A stretch of DNA of 64,000 nt from Mycolicibacter senuensis. Lineage in GTDB: Bacteria; Actinomycetota; Actinomycetes; Mycobacteriales; Mycobacteriaceae. The DNA is taken from contig NZ_LQPS01000029.1 in NCBI RefSeq assembly GCF_002101885.1, forward strand, positions 1-64,000, in the 5' to 3' direction. Of the stretch, positions 1 to 12,718 are shown one piece after another (within the stretch, counting starts at the first letter, position 1; each line of letters begins with the position of its first letter). Under the pieces are notes generated by a model. That model was not told the DNA's origin. It was given only the letters and a program-made list of their open reading frames with translations, and made no database searches. The translations under genes were made by a program, and so were the position numbers.

Positions 1-98
1 TGCACGTCATCTGGCACTGCTGGCAAGACCACCTCGCCTACAACCCCGACAAACACCGAGCGCTCCAGAAAACCCTCGCCCAAAAAGGGGCGGCTTGA
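1..98 (+). pseudogene. C-terminal tail of a probable IS110-type transposase (5' end outside the window)
   Basis: An open frame enters from the left edge and ends in TGA at 96-98, giving 31 residues with HVIWHCWQDHLAYNP near the start and a Lys/Gln-rich end. A Trp-Cys-Trp patch followed by a Tyr-Asn-Pro and HRALQ segment resembles, from memory, the C-termini of IS116/IS110/IS902 transposases in mycobacteria. Only the tail is visible, so whether the element is intact cannot be judged. The stop lies 11 bp from the stop of folC, so the two genes converge. In H37Rv the gene after folC is Rv2446c, so this element probably interrupts the ancestral order. Family assignment is tentative. Confidence 0.45.
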
Positions 99-109
99 CA
101 TAGGGCTTC

Positions 110-1525
110 TCATGCCGGGTCCTTTCCGAACAAGGTGCGGGCGGCACCGGCGGTGACTACCGAGCCGGTGATCACGATGCCGGTTCCGGTGGTGTCGCCG
201 TCGGAGTCGAATTCATCGACCAGGGCGGTCGCGGTGTCGATGGCGTCCTCGAGCGTGTCGGTGGTTACCACCCGGTCTTCACCGAACCACCGTAGGGCGA
301 CCGCGGTCAGCGTCTCGACATCCAGGGCACGCGGGGAACCGTTGTGGGTCACCACGATTCGATCAAAAACCGGCTCCAGGGCGGCGAGGATGCCGTCGGC
401 GTCCTTGTCCCCCAACACGCTGACCACACCGACCAGGAAGCGGAAGCCGAAGTCCTCGGTCAGCGCCTCGGCCAGCACGGTGGCGCCGGCCGGGTTGTGT
501 GCGGCGTCGACGAAGACCGTGGGCGAGCTGCGCATCCGCTCCAGCCGGCCCGGACTGCGCACCGCGGCGAAGCCCGCCCGAACCGTGTCGACGTCGAGTT
601 GGCGTTCCGCGCCCGCCCCGAAGAACGCCTCCACCGCCGCCAGGGCCAGCACCGCGTTGTGCGCCTGATGCTCGCCGTGCAGCGGCAGGAAGATGTCCGA
701 GTACACCCCGCCCAAGCCTTGCAACTCCAACAGCTGACCGCCGATCGCCACTTGGCGGCTGCGCACCGCGAACTCGGAGTTCTCCCGCGCGACCGCGGCG
801 TCGGCACGCACCGCCTGGCTCAGCAGCACGTCCATCACCTCGGGCGTCTGGCGGGCGATCACCGCGACGGTGTCGATCAGTTCGTCCGACGAGCGGTGGA
901 TGATGCCGGCCTTCTCCGCGGCGATCGCGGCGACGTCGTCACCGAGGTAGTCGACGTGATCGACCGCGATCGGGGTGATGACGGCGACCGGCGCCTCGAC
1001 GACATTGGTGGCGTCCCAGCTGCCGCCCATCCCGACCTCCACCACGGCGACGTCGACCGGGGCGTCGGCGAACGCGGCGAACGCCATCCCGGTGAGCACC
1101 TCGAACTTGCTCATGGCCGGCCCGTTCTCGGCTTGCGACGACGCGTCGACCATCTGCACGAACGGTTCGACCTCGGCGTAGGTCTCCACATACCTGGCGG
1201 GACTGATCGCCGCACCGTCGATCCCGATGCGCTCGACCGCCGACTGCAGGTGCGGGCTGGTGGTGCGCCCGGTGCGGCGAGAAAACGCCGTCAGCAACGC
1301 GTCGATCATCCGCACCACCGAGGTCTTGCCGTTGGTGCCGGCGACGTGAATCGACGGATATCCGCGCTGCGGGGAGCCGAGCAGTTCCAGCAGGGCGTTG
1401 ATCCGGGTCAGGCTGGGTTCGATCTTGGCTTCGCCCCAGCGCTGATCGAGCAGGTGCTCGACCTGCAGCAGCGCCGCGATCTCGTCCGGCGTCGGCTCGC
1501 CTGCGCCGACCGAGTGCTCGGTCAT
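110..1525 (-). CDS. folC: Folylpolyglutamate synthase / dihydrofolate synthase
   Basis: Cytosolic ATP-dependent ligase that adds glutamate to dihydropteroate and to reduced folates. The 471-residue product has the P-loop GTNGKTS at about residues 63-69, the TSPHL folate-loop motif at 89-93, EVGMGG at 163-168 and the Mur-ligase-like DAAHNPAG at 340-347, all expected of FolC. Length is close to mycobacterial FolC (about 487). The ATG start overlaps the valS stop by 4 bp, so the two genes are translationally coupled, as in H37Rv Rv2447c-Rv2448c. The C-terminus faces a transposase tail 11 bp away. Confidence 0.96.
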   Translation of the reverse strand: MTEHSVGAGEPTPDEIAALLQVEHLLDQRWGEAKIEPSLTRINALLELLGSPQRGYPSIHVAGTNGKTSVVRMIDALLTAFSRRTGRTTSPHLQSAVERIGIDGAAISPARYVETYAEVEPFVQMVDASSQAENGPAMSKFEVLTGMAFAAFADAPVDVAVVEVGMGGSWDATNVVEAPVAVITPIAVDHVDYLGDDVAAIAAEKAGIIHRSSDELIDTVAVIARQTPEVMDVLLSQAVRADAAVARENSEFAVRSRQVAIGGQLLELQGLGGVYSDIFLPLHGEHQAHNAVLALAAVEAFFGAGAERQLDVDTVRAGFAAVRSPGRLERMRSSPTVFVDAAHNPAGATVLAEALTEDFGFRFLVGVVSVLGDKDADGILAALEPVFDRIVVTHNGSPRALDVETLTAVALRWFGEDRVVTTDTLEDAIDTATALVDEFDSDGDTTGTGIVITGSVVTAGAARTLFGKDPA

Positions 1526-4173
1526 GCCAGGACCGAAAGACGCGCGGTGATCCGGTCGACCTCGTCGCGCGCCAACTGCTGGCGGGCCCGGATCTTGTCG
1601 ACCACGGCTTCAGGCGCCTTGGCCAGGAACGCCTCGTTGCCGAGCTTTGCCGCGGTGGCGACCAACTCCTTCTCCGCAGCGGCGAGATCCTTTTCCAGGC
1701 GCCGGCGCTCGGCGGCGACATCGACGGTGCCGGAGGTGTCGAGCTCGACCACCACGGTGCTCGTGCTGTGGGCGGCGCCCAACCGGACCTCGACCGTGGC
1801 AGACGGTACGAAATCCGCGCCGGGCTCGGTCAGCCAGGCCTGCGACGCCACCGCGGCCACCTGGGTGGCCAGGTCGGCGTCGTCGATACCGGATAGCCTG
1901 GCAGGCACCTTCTGCCGGTCACGCAGCCCCTGGTCACTGCGGAACCGCCGCACCTCGGTCACCAGCTTCTGCATGTCGGTGATCCGTTGTGCGGCAACCT
2001 GGTCCAGGACTACTCCGGACGGCTCGGGCCAGTCGGCGATCACCAGCGACGCTGCGCCGGTGAGTTCCTGCCACAGCGTTTCGGTGACGAACGGGATCAC
2101 CGGGTGCAGCAGCCGCAGCAGCGTGTCGAGCACCGCGGCCAGCACCGCGGTGGTGTGTGCCAGCCCTTGACCCAGCTGGGTCTTGGCCAGCTCGACATAC
2201 CAGTCGCAGAACTCGTCCCAAGCGAAGTGGTACAGCGCCTCGCAGGCCCGGCCGAACTCGTAGCCCTCGAAGGACGAATCCACCTCGGCGCGAACCTCTT
2301 CCAGCCGTCCCAGAATCCACCGGTCGGCATCGGTGAGCTCGTCGAGCGGCGGCAACGGGGCCGGTCGGGCGCCGTTGATCAGTGCGAATCGAGTGGCGTT
2401 GAACAGCTTGGTGACGAAGTTGCGCGACGCGCGGGCATGATCCTCGCCGATCGACAGGTCACCGCCGGGGCTCGCGCCGCGGGCCAGCGTGAACCGCAGG
2501 GCATCGGCGCCGAAGGCTTCCACCCAGTCCAGCGGGTCGATGCCGTTGCCGCGGGACTTGCTCATCTTGCGTCCGTGCTCGTCACGGATCAGGCCGTGCA
2601 GGAACACGTTCTCGAACGGCACCGTGCCGCCCTGCAGGGCGGGATCGTCGGCGACGAAGGTGCCGAACATCATCATCCTGGCGACCCAGAAGAACAGGAT
2701 GTCGTAGCCGGTCACCAGAACGGTTGTGGGATAGAACTTCTCCAGCTCGGCGGTGGCGTCGGGCCAGCCCATCGTGGAGAACGGCCACAGCGCCGAGGAG
2801 AACCAGGTGTCGAGCACGTCGGGATCCTGCTCCCAGCCTTCCGGCGGGGTTTCGTCCGGCCCGACACAGACCTTCTCGCCGTTGGGGCCGTGCCAGATCG
2901 GGATGCGGTGCCCCCACCACAGCTGCCGCGAGATGCACCAGTCGTGCATGTCGTCGACCCAGGAAAACCAGCGGGGCTCCAGGCTTTTCGGGTGGATGAC
3001 GGTGTCGCCGTTGCGCACCGCGTCCCCGGCGGCCTTGGCTAGCGAGGAGACGTTGACCCACCACTGCATCGACAAGCGGGGCTCAATGACCTCGCCGCTG
3101 CGTTCGGAATGCCCGACGCTGTGCAGGTAGGGCCGCTTCTCGGCGACAATGCGTCCTTGCTCGGCCAGCGCTTCGCGCACCGCGACCCGCGCCTCGAAGC
3201 GGTCCATGCCGTCGAACTGCGTCCCGGTGCCGGTGATCCGGCCCTTGGTGTCCAGGATGGTGGGCATCGCCAGCTGGTGCCGCAGTCCGATCTCGAAGTC
3301 GTTGGGGTCGTGGGCGGGGGTGACCTTGACCGCCCCGGTACCGAATTCCGGATCGACGTGCGCGTCGGCGACGACGACGATCTCCCGGTCTGAGAACGGG
3401 TGCGCCAAGCTGGTGCCGACTAGGTCGCGATAGCGGTCGTCGTCGGGGTGCACCGCGATCGCGGTGTCGCCGAGCATGGTCTCCAGCCGGGTGGTGGCCA
3501 CCACGATATGGGGTTGCCCGTCGTCGAGGGAGCCGTACCGGAACGACACCAGTTCGCCCTCGATGTCGTCGTATTTGACCTCGAGGTCGCTGATCGCGGT
3601 CTCCAGCACGGGTGACCAGTTGACCAGCCGCTCGGCCTGGTAGATCAGGCCGGCGTCATAGAGGCGCTTGAAGATGGTGCGGACGGCGCGGGACAGGCCG
3701 TCGTCCATGGTGAACCGCTCGCGGCTCCAGTCCACCCCGTCGCCGATCCGGCGCATCTGGGTGCCGATGGTGCCGCCGGATTCCCGCTTCCAGTCCCAGA
3801 CCTGCTCGATGAAGCCGTCGCGGCCGAGTTCCTCCTTGGTCTGCCCTGCGGCGTTCAGTCGCCGCTCCACCACGCTCTGGGTGGCGATACCGGCGTGGTC
3901 CATGCCCGGCAGCCACAACACCTCGTAGCCCTGCATGCGCTTGCGACGGGTCAACGCGTCCATCAGGGTGTGGTCGAGCGCGTGCCCCATGTGCAGGCTG
4001 CCGGTGACGTTCGGCGGCGGGAGCACGATCGAATAGCCGGGCTTGGTGCTGCCCGGGTCCGCGGTGAAGTAGCCGGCATCGACCCAGCGCTGGTAGATCG
4101 CGTCCTCGACCGCACCCGGCTCCCAGGATTTGGGCAGGGGTTCGGTGTTGGCGGCGTCGGGGGTGGCGGTCAC
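1522..4173 (-). CDS. valS: Valyl-tRNA synthetase
   Basis: Class Ia aminoacyl-tRNA synthetase charging tRNA-Val. The 883-residue product shows the HIGH-type signature HMGH at residues 61-64 (after PPPNVTGSL), the KMSKS loop at about residue 536, a long CP1 editing insertion between them and a C-terminal coiled-coil rich in Glu/Lys/Ala (last 65 residues), which is specific for ValRS. Length matches the family (about 880). It overlaps folC by 4 bp. The upstream gene, DUF937, ends in a strong hairpin about 40 bp before the ATG, so valS-folC is probably its own transcription unit. Confidence 0.97.
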   Translation of the reverse strand: MTATPDAANTEPLPKSWEPGAVEDAIYQRWVDAGYFTADPGSTKPGYSIVLPPPNVTGSLHMGHALDHTLMDALTRRKRMQGYEVLWLPGMDHAGIATQSVVERRLNAAGQTKEELGRDGFIEQVWDWKRESGGTIGTQMRRIGDGVDWSRERFTMDDGLSRAVRTIFKRLYDAGLIYQAERLVNWSPVLETAISDLEVKYDDIEGELVSFRYGSLDDGQPHIVVATTRLETMLGDTAIAVHPDDDRYRDLVGTSLAHPFSDREIVVVADAHVDPEFGTGAVKVTPAHDPNDFEIGLRHQLAMPTILDTKGRITGTGTQFDGMDRFEARVAVREALAEQGRIVAEKRPYLHSVGHSERSGEVIEPRLSMQWWVNVSSLAKAAGDAVRNGDTVIHPKSLEPRWFSWVDDMHDWCISRQLWWGHRIPIWHGPNGEKVCVGPDETPPEGWEQDPDVLDTWFSSALWPFSTMGWPDATAELEKFYPTTVLVTGYDILFFWVARMMMFGTFVADDPALQGGTVPFENVFLHGLIRDEHGRKMSKSRGNGIDPLDWVEAFGADALRFTLARGASPGGDLSIGEDHARASRNFVTKLFNATRFALINGARPAPLPPLDELTDADRWILGRLEEVRAEVDSSFEGYEFGRACEALYHFAWDEFCDWYVELAKTQLGQGLAHTTAVLAAVLDTLLRLLHPVIPFVTETLWQELTGAASLVIADWPEPSGVVLDQVAAQRITDMQKLVTEVRRFRSDQGLRDRQKVPARLSGIDDADLATQVAAVASQAWLTEPGADFVPSATVEVRLGAAHSTSTVVVELDTSGTVDVAAERRRLEKDLAAAEKELVATAAKLGNEAFLAKAPEAVVDKIRARQQLARDEVDRITARLSVLA

Positions 4174-4210
4174 CGCTCAATTCTAGGAACGACGGCCCGC
4201 CGCACGGCAA

Positions 4211-4240
4211 AGCCCCCGGACCGGGCCCGGTCCGGGGGCT
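4211..4240 (-). terminator. Perfect 30-bp GC-rich palindrome after the DUF937 gene
   Basis: Left half AGCCCCCGGACCGGG is followed without a spacer by its exact reverse complement, giving a perfect 15-bp inverted repeat. It lies 12 bp beyond the stop of the DUF937 gene and upstream of valS. There is no U-run, which is usual for mycobacterial terminators. A terminator role is inferred; it could equally be a cruciform-type protein site. Confidence 0.6.
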
Positions 4241-4252
4241 GGTACAGACTGG

Positions 4253-4846
4253 CTACTTCTTGCCGCCGAGCAGTCCACCGAGGATGTCGCCGATGGCGCC
4301 GCCGGTCTTGCCGCCGATCATGTTGCCCAGGATGCTGCCCATCGACTGGTTCTGGGCCCCGCCGCCGGAGCTCGCGCCGCCCAGGATGCTGCCGAGGATG
4401 TCCCCGAGGCCGCCGCCACCGGAGGCCTGCTCTTGGGCCGGCTCGGCCTTCTGGCCGGTCAGTTGCTTGCCGATGTAGGCGAGCACGATCGGCGCGATGA
4501 TCGGGAGCAGCTTCTGCAGTAGGTCGTTGTTGCCCGCACCGGCGCCCGACAGCGCCGAGGCGACCTGGTTGGTGTCGTTGCCGCCGAAGATGGTCGAGAT
4601 CACCTGCTGGCCCTCGGCCTGGTCGCCGGCGAACGCGTTGCCCAGCAGCCCCTGGGCCGCGAAGCTGTTGGCTTTGCTGGCGATGTCGTCGGCCTGGCCC
4701 GGGTCCTGGGCGTTCTGGCTCAGTCCGCTGACCAGCACCGGCACCAGGGTACGGATGGTGTTGTCCACCTCACCCGAATCGGCGCCGAGCTGCTTGGCGA
4801 TGTCTTGTACGGGGATCTGCGCGAATAGATCGTCGAGGCCGGCCAT
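4253..4846 (-). CDS. DUF937 domain protein, function unknown
   Basis: A 197-residue protein beginning MAGLDDLFAQIPVQDIAKQ. The first about 130 residues are helical with the Gly/Asn/Asp-containing pattern of DUF937 (LGADSGEVDNTIRTLVPVLV, then AAQGLLGNAFAG and ISTIFGGN). The last 60 residues are a low-complexity Gly/Ser/Gln tail with repeated GDILGSILGG and SMGSILGNMIGG blocks. I chose the ATG at 4846 rather than an upstream in-frame start at 4900 because a GAAGGTGG Shine-Dalgarno sits just before it and the family starts at this MAGLDDL. No signal peptide is visible. The biochemical role of DUF937 is unknown. Confidence 0.85.
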   Translation of the reverse strand: MAGLDDLFAQIPVQDIAKQLGADSGEVDNTIRTLVPVLVSGLSQNAQDPGQADDIASKANSFAAQGLLGNAFAGDQAEGQQVISTIFGGNDTNQVASALSGAGAGNNDLLQKLLPIIAPIVLAYIGKQLTGQKAEPAQEQASGGGGLGDILGSILGGASSGGGAQNQSMGSILGNMIGGKTGGAIGDILGGLLGGKK

Positions 4847-4929
4847 GAGAGTTCCACCTTCGTTGCTGGGTGCTGTCGTGACAGCGGTCGAAAACGACAT
4901 TAGCGGAAAGCGCCGCCGGCCCGCACCGG

Positions 4930-6186
4930 TCAGTTCAGCCGGGAAACGTCCAGCGTGACACCTGCTGCGCGCAGTCGGGTCAGCAGCGCGTCACCCATCG
5001 CGGCAGCGGGCGTGAGCACCCCGAAGCGGTCGGGCAATGCATCGCGGTTCAGCGCCAGCGCCAGCGCACTCTCGGCCAGCATCACCGAGGTCGCCTGGTA
5101 GCCGGGGTCGCCCTGCTGCGCCATGACCGCCAGGTAGCGGGCACCGGTGCTCGTGGTGGTGTAGGTCTCGACGCGGTAATAGCCGTTCTCGCGGCGGCTC
5201 TGGCTGGGGCCCGTACCCGGCTTGGGCAGCACCCGCTCCACCAGTCGGCGCGGCAGCAACCGGAAGAATCGACTCCCGAGTCCGACGGTGACCGCGCTGA
5301 GCCCGGTCGCCAATCCCGACAGCGCCGGAGCCACCGCCGACGAGCCGACGCTCATGTGCTCGGCGTAGCGGAACTGCCGGCCGTAGGCCCACTCCAACAG
5401 CCCGTTGCTGCGCCGCACGATCCGGGTGTTGTAGGGCGCCATGACGAAGCCGGCGGTCCAGATGCCGGTGAGTTCGGGTGCGATGTCACTGCCGCGACGC
5501 CATGCCAGGTCGGGCTGCGCGCCCAGATCGGGCTCGGCGCCGCGATCGTCACTGAGCGTGTAGGGGTCGAAGAGTTGACGTCGGGCGTCGGCGTCGGTGG
5601 AGGCGGTCCGCATCACCTCGGTCATCGAGGCGATGGTGCCGCCGGAAAGACCGCCGGAGAACCCCCGCACGACGAAATCGGTGTCGAGCAGTTCGCCGGC
5701 GTCGTCATCGCGGGCCGCGCGGTAGAGCGCGTAGACGCTCAGATCCGACGGGATGGAGTCGAAGCCGCAGGCGTGCACGATGCGCGCCCGGGTGTCGACG
5801 GCCTGTTTCTGGTAGGTGTCGATGCTCTCGCGCACGAACATCGCCTCGCCGGTGAGATCGACGTAGTCGGTGCCCGCCGCCGCACACGCCGCAACCAGTG
5901 GCATTCCGTATCGCGTGTAGGGGCCGACGGTGGTGATGACCACCCGGGTGCGGGCCGCCATCGCCTCCAGCGACGCCGGTTTGTCGGCGTCGGCCACCAC
6001 GATCGGCCAGTCCTGCGCTGCGCCGCCGATCTCATCGCGGACGGCGCGCAGTCGCTCCGCCGAGCGGCCGGCCAGCCCGATCCGAGTCTCGCCGCCGGCG
6101 CGGGCCAGGTATTGGGCGGTCAGTTTCCCGACGAAACCGGTCGCCCCGTAGACGATGACGTCGAGTTCACGTGGCGTCTCAGACAT
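4930..6186 (-). CDS. Saccharopine dehydrogenase-like / trans-acting enoyl reductase family protein (Rv2449c-like)
   Basis: The 418-residue product starts MSETPRELDVIVYGATGFVG, with a GxTGFxG Rossmann NAD(P)-binding loop in the first 20 residues. It then shows RIGLAGRSAERL and VITTVGPYTRYG, the pattern of the mycobacterial saccharopine-dehydrogenase-like family. That family includes the trans-acting enoyl reductase Rv2953, which acts with polyketide synthases in phthiocerol/phenolglycolipid synthesis. Position between valS and rpfE identifies it as the Rv2449c counterpart, whose substrate is not established. The open frame extends 116 codons upstream across the rpfE end, but the ATG at 6186 fits the family start. 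A short hydrophobic stretch near residue 280 is consistent with membrane association. Confidence 0.85.
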   Translation of the reverse strand: MSETPRELDVIVYGATGFVGKLTAQYLARAGGETRIGLAGRSAERLRAVRDEIGGAAQDWPIVVADADKPASLEAMAARTRVVITTVGPYTRYGMPLVAACAAAGTDYVDLTGEAMFVRESIDTYQKQAVDTRARIVHACGFDSIPSDLSVYALYRAARDDDAGELLDTDFVVRGFSGGLSGGTIASMTEVMRTASTDADARRQLFDPYTLSDDRGAEPDLGAQPDLAWRRGSDIAPELTGIWTAGFVMAPYNTRIVRRSNGLLEWAYGRQFRYAEHMSVGSSAVAPALSGLATGLSAVTVGLGSRFFRLLPRRLVERVLPKPGTGPSQSRRENGYYRVETYTTTSTGARYLAVMAQQGDPGYQATSVMLAESALALALNRDALPDRFGVLTPAAAMGDALLTRLRAAGVTLDVSRLN

Positions 6187-6225
6187 GGGCTCGACGCTAC
6201 CCGCCGCACCGGATCCCGGAGACGG

Positions 6226-6259
6226 CGACGGCGCCGGGCTCATTCGCCCGGCGCCGTCG
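6226..6259 (-). terminator. Stem-loop after rpfE
   Basis: A 14-bp perfect stem (CGACGGCGCCGGGC and its complement) closes a 6-nt loop, 10 bp downstream of the rpfE stop on the minus strand. No U-tract follows. Position and strength make it the likely rpfE transcription terminator. Confidence 0.65.
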
Positions 6260-6268
6260 TCTGGAGGG

Positions 6269-7470
<1,202 letters not shown>

Positions 7471-8046
7471 TCAGCAGAGGCCGGCGATGTCATCCGGAGA
7501 GTTGAGGTTGACCAGCGGCGCCGGATCATCGAGTTCGATTCGCTGCACCGCGACCATGTCGACCAACGCCCCCATCCGGCGCTCCCCACCGGCCACCAGG
7601 GCGTCGATGGTGCCGGCCAGTTCCGTGCGATACACCGCGGCCAGGTAGTGGTCCCGGCCCGCCCGGGGCAGCACCACGTCGGCAGCGCGATGGGAGCCGG
7701 CGAGCAGGCCGATCAACGCGGGCGTCAGCGACGGCATGTCGACCGCGCAGACGAACGCGCGATCCGCGCCGGCGCGCGCGGCGGCACGCAACCCCAGTCC
7801 GACCGCGGGCAGCGGCCCCAGTCCGGGCACCTCGTCGCGCAACACCCGGGCGGGCAGTTCGGGAAGGTCCTGCCCCTGGGCGGCCACCACGAAGACCGGA
7901 TCGCAGCGCTGGGCGACCACCGATGCCAAGTGCTCGATCAGAGTGCGGCCGTCGAATCGACCGGCCACGGTCAGGGTGGCCTTGTCGCGGCCCATCCGGC
8001 GCGATGCCCCACCGGCGAGCACCACGCCGGCCAACCGGCCGGTCAT
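7471..8046 (-). CDS. mobA: Molybdenum cofactor guanylyltransferase
   Basis: Transfers GMP from GTP to molybdopterin to make the guanine dinucleotide cofactor. The 191-residue product opens [20 protein letters not shown], with the family LAGGxSRRMGxDK nucleotide-binding loop in residues 10-22. It carries a DxPxL-type motif ([10 protein letters not shown]) near residue 115 as the metal-binding site. Length is typical. It lies 15 bp downstream of korB on the same strand, as in H37Rv (Rv2453c), so it is probably the distal gene of the korAB transcript. Confidence 0.93.
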   Translation of the reverse strand: MTGRLAGVVLAGGASRRMGRDKATLTVAGRFDGRTLIEHLASVVAQRCDPVFVVAAQGQDLPELPARVLRDEVPGLGPLPAVGLGLRAAARAGADRAFVCAVDMPSLTPALIGLLAGSHRAADVVLPRAGRDHYLAAVYRTELAGTIDALVAGGERRMGALVDMVAVQRIELDDPAPLVNLNSPDDIAGLC

Positions 8047-8061
8047 GGCGTCAGGCTCGCC

Positions 8062-9152
<1,091 letters not shown>

Positions 9153-9156
<4 letters not shown>

Positions 9157-11096
9157 GAGTTCGCTCCTGCTGTACTGCCCGCGATAGTAACCGCCGCGGC
9201 CGTGGCCAGCGACGCCTTCTCGTTCTCCCGCTCGGCCAGCGTGCCGGCCAGCGCGTCGTCAATGATCGCCTCGACCTCGTCGGCGAGGAAGGCCTGACCG
9301 GCCACCTTGGTCACCGACTGGATGTCGACCAGGTAGCGGCCGCGCAGCAGCAGCGCCAACTGGCCCAGGTTCATCTCCGGCAGCACCACCTTCGGGTAGC
9401 GCCGCAGCACCTCGCCCAGGTTGGCCGGCAGCGGGCTCAGGTGGCGCAGGTGAGCCTGCGCGACCTTGACGCCGCCGCGCCGGGCCCGCCGGCACGCCTC
9501 GGCGATCGGGCCATAGGAGCTGCCCCAGCCCAGCATCAGCAGCTCGGCGTCACCGGTCGGGTCGTCGACGGCCAGGTCGGGCACCTTGATGCCGTCGATC
9601 TTGGCCTGCCGCAGCCGGACCATCAGGTCGTGGTTGGCCGGCTCGTAGGAGATCGCGCCGGAGCCGTTCGCCTTCTCCAGACCGCCGATGCGGTGTTCCA
9701 GGCCGGGGGTGCCGGGGATGGCGAACTGGCGCGCCAGGGTCTCCGGGTCACGCGCGTAGGGCGCGAAGTCCTCCCCGGCCTTGGCCAGGTTGCGCTCGAT
9801 GGGCTCGATCGCGCTGATGTCGGGGATGCGCCACGGCTCGGAGCCGTTGGCGATCGCGCCGTCGGAGAGCAGCACCACCGGGGTGCGGTAGGTCAGCGCG
9901 ATCCGGACGGCGTCGATGGCGGCGTCGAAGCAGTCCGACGGCGTGCAGGGCGCCACCACCGCGACCGGCGACTCGCCGTTGCGGCCGTAGAGCGCCTGCA
10001 GCAGGTCGGCCTGCTCGGTCTTGGTGGGCAGGCCGGTCGACGGGCCGCCGCGCTGAACGTTGATCAGCAGCAGCGGCAGTTCGGTCATCACGGCCAAACC
10101 CAGCGCTTCGGCCTTGAGGGCCAGCCCCGGACCGGAGGTGCTGGTGACGCCCAGCGCGCCGCCGTAGGAGGCGCCGATCGCCGCGCCGATGCCGGCGATC
10201 TCGTCTTCGGCCTGGAAGGTCAGCACGTTGAAGTTCTTGTGCTTGGACAGCTCGTGCAGGATGTCCGACGCCGGGGTGATCGGGTAGGTCCCCAGCAGCA
10301 CCTGGGTGTCGGCCAGTTGGCCGGCGGCGACCACGCCGTAGGCCAAGGCGGTGTTGCCCGAGATCTGGCGGTACTCGCCCGGCGGCAGCTTGGCCGGTGA
10401 GATCTCATAGGTGGTGCCGAACGCCTCGGTGGTCTCGCCGTAGTTCCAGCCCGCCTTGAGCGCCAGCACGTTGGCCTCGGCGACATCGGGCTTCTTGGCG
10501 AACTTCTCCCGGATGAACTGCTCACTGGTCTCGATGGGCCGGCCGTACATCCACGACAGCAGCCCGAGTGCGAACATGTTCTTGGCCCGCGCGCCGTCCT
10601 TCTTGGTCGCACCGATCACCTCGACGGCGCCCAGGGTCAGCGAGGTCATCGCGACCGGGACCACCACATAGTCGGAGAGCGCTTCGGTCTCCAGCGGATT
10701 GGCCTCGTAGCCGATCTTGGCCAGGTTGCGTTTGGTGAACTCGTCGGAGTTGACGATCACCATCCCGCCGCGCGGCAGATCGCCGATGTTGGCTTTCAGC
10801 GCCGCCGGGTTCATCGCCACCAGCACGTCCGGGCGGTCACCGGCGGTCAGGATGTCGAAGTCGGCGATCTGGATCTGGAACGACGACACGCCCGGCAAGG
10901 TGCCCTGCGGGGCGCGGATCTCGGCCGGGTAGTTCGGCTGAGTGGCCAGATCGTTGCCGAACAACGCCGCCTCGGAGGTGAAGCGGTCGCCGGTGAGCTG
11001 CATGCCGTCGCCGGAGTCGCCGGCGAAGCGGATCACTACTTTTTCGAGTTTTTGACGCCCGGGCGCCGACCCGGCTCCGTTACCGCTCGGACCCAC
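9153..11096 (-). CDS. korA: 2-oxoglutarate:ferredoxin oxidoreductase, alpha subunit (gamma-alpha fusion)
   Basis: A 647-residue fusion. The N-terminal about 190 residues form the gamma-type domain (VVIRFAGDSGDGMQLTGDRF). The rest is the alpha/pyrimidine-binding domain with YPITPASDILHELSKH and GIGAAIGASYGGALGVTSTSGPG split over two neighbouring segments. It is the counterpart of Rv2455c (about 653 residues). Together with KorB it oxidises 2-oxoglutarate to succinyl-CoA, reducing ferredoxin. The start is GTG at 11096. The 5' neighbour is a desaturase on the opposite strand, so the korAB-mobA promoter lies in the 460-bp divergent gap. Confidence 0.95.
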
Positions 11097-11557
11097 GGCC
11101 CCCGCCTTCCATCACTGTCTGACCACTGTCTGACCGGGCCCGCACAGCGCGGCTGGCGCAACCCACACGTTTTTCTGTCACTGGCAGTACCGATTATTGC
11201 ACCGTTCTTAGAGACGGTTCGACGCCACACCGTATCGGAACCCCACCGACTTACCGGTAAACCCCGACGTCAGGATGGAGTTCGCGCCCGACCGGGACCA
11301 AGAATGTGGTTTTCATCACTATAGGGGGCGGCCGAACTTTAAGAGAAGTTCGCTACCGGCGAGTAACTGTTGTCAACGTCCCGTCGTCGCCAGCGCGTGA
11401 ACGGCGACACGGTTCTACCGGGTTGGGTCGCAGAGCAATGCTGTTTACCAGCGGCTCCCGCGCCCGCCGCTCGTGTCGCCCCGAGGCGGATCATCGCGTA
11501 GGGTGCGGGCCAGATCGACAAAACAGCCCTGGCTCCCACCACCCTAGGACTCGTTAC
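11097..11557. other. Divergent intergenic region between korA and the desaturase gene
   Basis: About 460 bp with no credible gene; short frames here lack family resemblance. The composition is AT-richer in 11165-11235 and 11300-11370. A short palindrome TTACCGGTAA occurs near 11250. The region must hold the korA promoter (minus) and the desaturase promoter (plus), but I cannot assign either with confidence. Confidence 0.4.
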
Positions 11558-12691
11558 GTGGCAATCAGCCAGGTCGCTAGCTACGCCCATCTCAGCGAAG
11601 CCGACGTCGAAGCGCTTGGCCTCGAGCTGGACACGATTCGCCGCGCCGTCGAAGCCTCCCTCGGTGCCAAGGACGCTGCTTATATCCATCGCACGATCAT
11701 GTTTCAACGGGTGCTGGATGTCGCGGCGCGGTTGGTGATTCACCGTAGCAAGACCGTGCTGGGCTGGACGGTGGGCACGGCCGCCCTCGCGGTGGCGAAG
11801 TGCGTCGAAAACATGGAGATCGGCCACAACGTGACTCACGGCCAATGGGACTGGATGAACGATCCCGAGATCCATTCCAACACTTGGGAATGGGATATGA
11901 CGGCCGTCTCGTCACAGTGGCGCTACTCCCACAACTATTCCCACCACGTGTTCACCAACATCATCGGGATGGACGAGGACATGGGGTTCGGCATCATGCG
12001 GGTCAGTCGTGACCAGCCCTGGGGGCCGGGCAACCTCCTCCAGCCGCTGGCCAACCTGGTGTTGGCGGCGATGTTTCAATGGGGCGTTGCCCTGCACACC
12101 CTGGCCTCGGGGCGTAGCCGCGCCCTGACCGACGCCGAGAAGTCCGCGGCCACCCGAACGTTCTTCCGCAAAGCCGCCCGCCAGGTGACCAAGGAGTATC
12201 TGCTATTTCCCGCGCTCGGTGGACGGCGCTGGCGCCGGACCCTGGCGGCCAACGCCGGCGCCAACCTGATCCGGAACGTGTGGGCGTACCTGGTGATCTT
12301 TTGCGGCCACTTTCCCGACGGCGCCGAAAAGTTCGACCCAGCCGTGCTGGAGCGGGAGACCCGCTCCGAATGGTATCTGCGACAGATGCTGGGCTCCGCG
12401 AACTTCGACGCGGGACCTGTACTGGGATACCTGAGCGGCAACCTGTGTTATCAGATCGAGCATCATCTCTTCCCCGACCTGCCCAGCAACCGACTGCCGG
12501 AGATCGCGGTTCAAGTGCGTGCGTTATGCGACAAGTACGACCTGCCGTACACCACTGGTCCGCTGCCGCGCCAGTACCTGATGGTTGCCCGCACCATTGT
12601 CAAGCTGGCACTGCCTGACAAGCTCCCGGCAACCGGCCGAAAAGGCCGCGATTCTCGGCGGCGCCGACTGCGCGCCACCCTGAAACCCTGA
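11558..12691 (+). CDS. Membrane fatty acid desaturase, DesA3-like
   Basis: Di-iron acyl-CoA delta-9 desaturase-type enzyme. From the GTG at 11558 the product is 377 residues, beginning (M)AISQVASYAHLSEADVEAL, which matches the start of mycobacterial DesA3. The GTG has an AGGA ribosome site 8 bp upstream. The three His boxes are visible: HNVTHG at residues 90-95, HNYSHH at 125-130 and QIEHH at about 299-303. DesA3 works with an oxidoreductase such as Rv3230c to make oleoyl-CoA; no such partner is adjacent here. In H37Rv this slot holds a transporter (Rv2456c), so the gene is an insertion or replacement. The C-terminus is Arg/Lys-rich. Confidence 0.88.
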   Translation: MAISQVASYAHLSEADVEALGLELDTIRRAVEASLGAKDAAYIHRTIMFQRVLDVAARLVIHRSKTVLGWTVGTAALAVAKCVENMEIGHNVTHGQWDWMNDPEIHSNTWEWDMTAVSSQWRYSHNYSHHVFTNIIGMDEDMGFGIMRVSRDQPWGPGNLLQPLANLVLAAMFQWGVALHTLASGRSRALTDAEKSAATRTFFRKAARQVTKEYLLFPALGGRRWRRTLAANAGANLIRNVWAYLVIFCGHFPDGAEKFDPAVLERETRSEWYLRQMLGSANFDAGPVLGYLSGNLCYQIEHHLFPDLPSNRLPEIAVQVRALCDKYDLPYTTGPLPRQYLMVARTIVKLALPDKLPATGRKGRDSRRRRLRATLKP

Positions 12692-12718
12692 AACGGAGCG
12701 CCGCGCCCGCTGTTCGAC

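Noticed and set aside
95..123. TTGACA at the transposase end as an outward promoter
   Set aside because: No TANNNT element lies 16-19 bp downstream, so a hybrid promoter antisense to folC is not supported.
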